Of a DNA stretch of 64,000 bases, positions 60,908 to 64,000 are shown one piece after another (positions within the stretch are counted from its first letter, which is position 1; each line of letters begins with the position of its first letter). The DNA comes from Nitrospirales bacterium (GTDB taxonomy: Bacteria; Nitrospirota; Nitrospiria; Nitrospirales; UBA8639). Below the pieces are notes generated by a model, which did no database searches, was not told the origin of the DNA, and saw only the letters and a program-made list of their open reading frames with translations. The translations under genes and the position numbers were made by a program. The stretch covers positions 35,954 to 99,953 of the forward strand of contig JAJDBS010000079.1 of NCBI GenBank assembly GCA_029261235.1, given 5' to 3'.

Positions 60908-63178
60908 GTGCGTCCAGCGGAGATTCTCCGCGTTGTGTTTTCTGCACTGATTCTGTTTAGCCTCTCTGCAGGCGCTTTATGGGCGCAGGATTCAGGAAAT
61001 TCTATTCAACGTATTGAGATAGACGGAAATCGGCATATAGAACGCCAAGCCATTATTGGCAAGTTGTCTATACACGTCGGCGACCCATTTTCTCGTGAAG
61101 AGGTTCGTGAGCAGATTCAAAAAATTTATAGTATGGGATTTTTTGAGGAAGTGGACGTCTTGACGCAACCGGTATCCGATGGGGTGATCGTGGTATTCCG
61201 AGTCACGGAAAAACCCTTTACGGTGGAAGTGGTCTATGACGGAAATGACGAATTGTCTGAGGAGAGCCTCAGTGAAAAAAATACCATTCGTAATCAGACA
61301 TTTCTTGATCAAGAGCAAGTGAAGGTCTCCGTTGAGCAATTCCGGAAACTCTATCAGGAAAAAGGGTACTACCATGCTCACATTATTCCGATTGTCGATT
61401 TAGTGGAAGAAGGGCAGGCTCGCTTGACCTATTATATCGATGAAGGTGAAGAGGCCCATATTCGCTCGATCAAATTTGAAGGGCGAAATGTCATTAGTGA
61501 GACATCGCTGTTTAAATTCCTGGCTAATCAAGAATATTCTTGGCCATGGTCTCTGTTTTCCGATACGGGTGTGCTGCGACGGGATGAAGTGCCGAATGAT
61601 GTGGAGCGAATCAAGGAAGTCTATATGAATAAAGGCTATCTAGACGTCCAAGTTGGGATGCCTCGGATAGACCTCGATGACACACAGGAATGGTTTTCGC
61701 TGGTATTCCCGATCATAGAAGGAGAACCCTATATTCTCAGCCAAGTGCAGTATACGGGCAATACCATTTTTTCTCACGAAGAATTGCAAGAAGAACTTGA
61801 TATGAAAGCTGGTGATGTCTTTCAACGCGCCAAGCTTCGAAATGAAATTACCCGTGTGACAGATCTCTATGGGGCTCGGGGCTATGCGTTTACTGAAGTC
61901 AGTCCATCTGTCGAACCAGATCCTGCTACGAGAAGTGCCAGAGTTAATTTTGTGGTGACTGAGGGGGAAATGGTGCGAATCAGAGATATTCGCATTACGG
62001 GGAATAGCAAAACTCGTGATAATGTGATTCGGAGAGAGTTGCGGGTGGATGAACGAGACATGATTAATTCTCCCGCGATTAAGAGAAGTTTTGAACGGCT
62101 GAATAACACGAACTATTTTGAAACCGTCGAAATTTTACCCAAACAAACTGCGCCAGGAGAGGTGGATCTTGATGTCAAAGTCAAAGAAAAGCCAACGGGG
62201 GCGTTTAGTATTGGCGGCGGTTTTAGCACCTTAGATCAATTCACCTTGATCGCGGACATTACCGAAGGTAACTTCTTGGGCCGTGGGTATTTAGCGAAGA
62301 TTCGAGGGCAGTTGGGGGGACGTCGATCATTAGGAGTTATCACCTTTCGAAATCCGGCCGTTTTTGATACCTTAACGTCTGTCCAAATCGATGGGTTTAG
62401 GACACGCACCAATTTTTTAACTTACGATGAAACGAGGACGGGTGCCAATCTGACCTTTGGTCGAGCCTTTTCTGAGTTTTTGACGGGAACATTTACACTT
62501 GTCGCGGAGCGTATCAATATTCGAGATGTTGATTCTGATGCTCCTGATCTCATTATAGACCAAGAAGGCAAGCAGTCCACGACGGGATTTCGTGCCAGTC
62601 TGTTTCGAGATTCTCGTGATTTTTTCTTAGATCCCAGAAGGGGAATCCGAATTGGTGTTAACACGAGTGTTGGGACTCAACTGTTGGGAGGGTCCAACAA
62701 TTTTTATAGCGTATCCTTCGATGCGTTGAAGTATACGCCACTTCCATTTTGGGATTTTCGTCATTCCATTCGGGGGCGAATTGGATTTGCTGAAGGATAT
62801 GGTGGAGAAAGACTCCCAGTCCCTGAATTTTTCTTCGTCGGAGGCATCAATACGTTACGAGGGTTTAAATTTGGCCGTGCGGGACCGGTGACTTCGAGAA
62901 ATGATCCTGCAGGGGCCAATAAACAATTGATTTTTAATAACGATTTGATTTTTCCTCTCTTGCCCGATGCGAAGTTAAATGGTGTCCTCTTTTTCGATTA
63001 TGGAAAAGGTTTCGCCGAAGGAGATGATTATACATTGAATCTTCGGCAAACAGCAGGGGTGGAAGTCCGTTGGATTTCACCCTTTGGGCCTCTTCGTGCG
63101 GCCTATGGATTTAACCTCGATCGTCGGAGAAAAGAGAAAAAAGGTGTATTTGAATTTTCGATTGGATCAGTCTTTTAG
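60908..63178 (+). CDS. bamA: Outer membrane protein assembly factor BamA
   Basis: About 756 residues from GTG 60908, which gives a normal Sec signal (RPAEILRVVFSALILFSLSA, then GALWAQ). A TTG at 60755 would add 51 unlikely residues. Five POTRA domains follow, from IQRIEIDGNRHIERQAIIGK through the segment RIRDIRITGNSKTRDNVIRR. A 16-strand Omp85 barrel comes next, with GGGFSTLDQFTL and the L6 motif INTLRGFKFG. The C-terminus ends FEFSIGSVF, with the terminal aromatic residue. BamA folds outer-membrane proteins and implies a diderm cell with LPS-type envelope genes (ompH and fabZ follow). Confidence 0.94.
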   Translation: MRPAEILRVVFSALILFSLSAGALWAQDSGNSIQRIEIDGNRHIERQAIIGKLSIHVGDPFSREEVREQIQKIYSMGFFEEVDVLTQPVSDGVIVVFRVTEKPFTVEVVYDGNDELSEESLSEKNTIRNQTFLDQEQVKVSVEQFRKLYQEKGYYHAHIIPIVDLVEEGQARLTYYIDEGEEAHIRSIKFEGRNVISETSLFKFLANQEYSWPWSLFSDTGVLRRDEVPNDVERIKEVYMNKGYLDVQVGMPRIDLDDTQEWFSLVFPIIEGEPYILSQVQYTGNTIFSHEELQEELDMKAGDVFQRAKLRNEITRVTDLYGARGYAFTEVSPSVEPDPATRSARVNFVVTEGEMVRIRDIRITGNSKTRDNVIRRELRVDERDMINSPAIKRSFERLNNTNYFETVEILPKQTAPGEVDLDVKVKEKPTGAFSIGGGFSTLDQFTLIADITEGNFLGRGYLAKIRGQLGGRRSLGVITFRNPAVFDTLTSVQIDGFRTRTNFLTYDETRTGANLTFGRAFSEFLTGTFTLVAERINIRDVDSDAPDLIIDQEGKQSTTGFRASLFRDSRDFFLDPRRGIRIGVNTSVGTQLLGGSNNFYSVSFDALKYTPLPFWDFRHSIRGRIGFAEGYGGERLPVPEFFFVGGINTLRGFKFGRAGPVTSRNDPAGANKQLIFNNDLIFPLLPDAKLNGVLFFDYGKGFAEGDDYTLNLRQTAGVEVRWISPFGPLRAAYGFNLDRRRKEKKGVFEFSIGSVF

Positions 63179-63208
63179 GTCAAGGCCGGAATACAGAAAC
63201 GAGGAGCT

Positions 63209-63796
63209 ATGCAGCAGGTGAGTACAGGGATTTTGCGTTTTTGGAAGCGAGGTGGATCGGCTAGCATCATCGTCCTGTGCAGTCTTCTGGGTTGGGGCTG
63301 CGCATCGGTGAATGATGGAGTCTCAAAAGACCTTGTCGTTGGCGTTGTGGATCCCCAAAGAATTTTACAAGAAACAGCTAAAGGGCAGCAGCTCACTGAT
63401 GCGCTTAAGGCCTTTATGAAGGATCGTCAGACGTTAGTAGAATTAGAGCAGAAAGAACTACGCAATCTTGAGGAGTCATTGCGGGCTCAACGGACTGTGC
63501 TCAGTCCATCTGCGCGTGGACAAAAAGAAGAACAGTTTCGTCAAAAAATGGCAGTGTATCAACAAAAAGTAGCCGAGTTGAATCGCGAAGTCCAAGAAAA
63601 ACAACGAGAATTGCAGGACACATTTCGTCGGGAAGTCAGCGAGATCGTGGCTCAGATTGCGAGTGATCATAATCTCGGATTAGTGTTAGAGCATGGGCCA
63701 AGCTCTGGTACGTTGTTTTATCAAGAGAGTTGGGATATTTCGAATATTGTCATTGAGGCGTTGAATCAAGAGAGTGAAGCATCACAAAGTCCGTAG
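63209..63796 (+). CDS. OmpH/Skp-family periplasmic chaperone
   Basis: A 195-residue protein with an N-terminal signal-like segment (hydrophobic SIIVLCSLLGWGC, with a Cys that gives a poor lipobox). The OmpH domain starts VVGVVDPQRILQETAKGQQL and continues as a long coiled coil (QMAVYQQKVAEL-type) ending EIVAQIASDHNLGLVLE. Skp binds unfolded outer-membrane proteins on the way to BamA. GAGGAGC precedes the ATG. It lies 30 bases after bamA, and fabZ follows without an lpxD gene between them. Confidence 0.9.
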   Translation: MQQVSTGILRFWKRGGSASIIVLCSLLGWGCASVNDGVSKDLVVGVVDPQRILQETAKGQQLTDALKAFMKDRQTLVELEQKELRNLEESLRAQRTVLSPSARGQKEEQFRQKMAVYQQKVAELNREVQEKQRELQDTFRREVSEIVAQIASDHNLGLVLEHGPSSGTLFYQESWDISNIVIEALNQESEASQSP

Positions 63797-63873
63797 TTGT
63801 TTGAGTTTGTTTTCTGTTTCATGGTACCTCGGTGTTGAAAGACGAATAGGATAAGGAACAAGGAGAAATCCCT

Positions 63874-64000
63874 ATGGCTCAAGAGGAGCTTAATATACTC
63901 GATATCCAAACATTATTGCCCCATCGTTATCCATTCCTCTTGGTTGATCGGATTCTTGAGATCGAGGCCGCAAAGCGGATTGTCGGTATCAAAAATGTCA
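63874..64000 (+). CDS. fabZ: 3-hydroxyacyl-ACP dehydratase FabZ, N-terminal part (partial)
   Basis: Open at the right edge; 42 codons visible. [20 protein letters not shown] contains the FabZ hallmark [12 protein letters not shown] with the catalytic His. FabZ dehydrates beta-hydroxyacyl-ACP in fatty acid synthesis and is normally encoded near lpxA. AAGGAG lies 8 bases before the ATG. The gene continues past the window. Confidence 0.93.
   Translation, partial: MAQEELNILDIQTLLPHRYPFLLVDRILEIEAAKRIVGIKNV

Overview
The window is bacterial chromosome from a motile, Gram-negative, diderm organism. It carries an LPS/outer-membrane block (bamA, ompH, fabZ), L- and P-ring flagellar genes, fliW/csrA control of flagellin, and both sigma-28-like and sigma-54-like promoters. 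The flagellar gene order and the base composition (about half GC or slightly below by eye, not computed) fit Nitrospirota best, possibly a marine Nitrospira. That placement is inference and was not tested by any search.

Layout. 1-14106 is a late flagellar cluster, all on +: the end of motA, motB, flgF, flgG, flgA, flgH, flgI, flgJ (rod-binding domain only), flgM, flgN, flgK, flgL, then a GGDEF response regulator, a hybrid histidine kinase, fliW and csrA. 14342-48418 is a flagellin-glycosylation island, also all on +. It starts with sugar-nucleotide genes: two SDR enzymes, heptose-1-P guanylyltransferase (hddC), heptose-7-P kinase (hddA), a ColD-like PLP 3-dehydratase, a class I aminotransferase, two B12-binding radical SAM proteins and a thiamine-diphosphate enzyme. 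It continues with very large fused transferases of 1351, about 700 (broken by an in-frame TGA) and 3483 residues, two GT9 heptosyltransferase-like genes flanking a Maf/CgeB-like fusion, and one unknown gene. 48520-52258 is the flagellin block: fliC under a sigma-28-type promoter, then flaG, fliD, fliS and a fliT-like gene. 52581-54717 holds a lone DHp-like domain, a PilZ-like protein and another CgeB-like glycosyltransferase. 54820-60293 is a minus-strand housekeeping operon: lon, thiL, a DUF2062 protein and an HD phosphohydrolase. 60908-64000 is bamA, ompH and the 5' part of fabZ on +.

How it may work. FlgM and FliC appear to be sigma-28 targets. FliW and CsrA are encoded here, and the fliC leader has an ACGGA hairpin-loop site plus a second ACGGA over the Shine-Dalgarno sequence, the arrangement expected for FliW-CsrA-flagellin feedback. 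The island between csrA and fliC looks able to make a GDP-activated heptose, possibly a deoxygenated and branched derivative, and to assemble a multi-residue glycan on a short (279 aa) flagellin. The standout object is the 3483-residue protein. It contains three copies of a roughly 535-residue GT2+TPR unit, two further GT2 domains, a GT4/CgeB-like domain, an N-terminal GT-A-like domain, and a methyltransferase followed by a kinase-like domain. It resembles a single-chain glycan assembly line.
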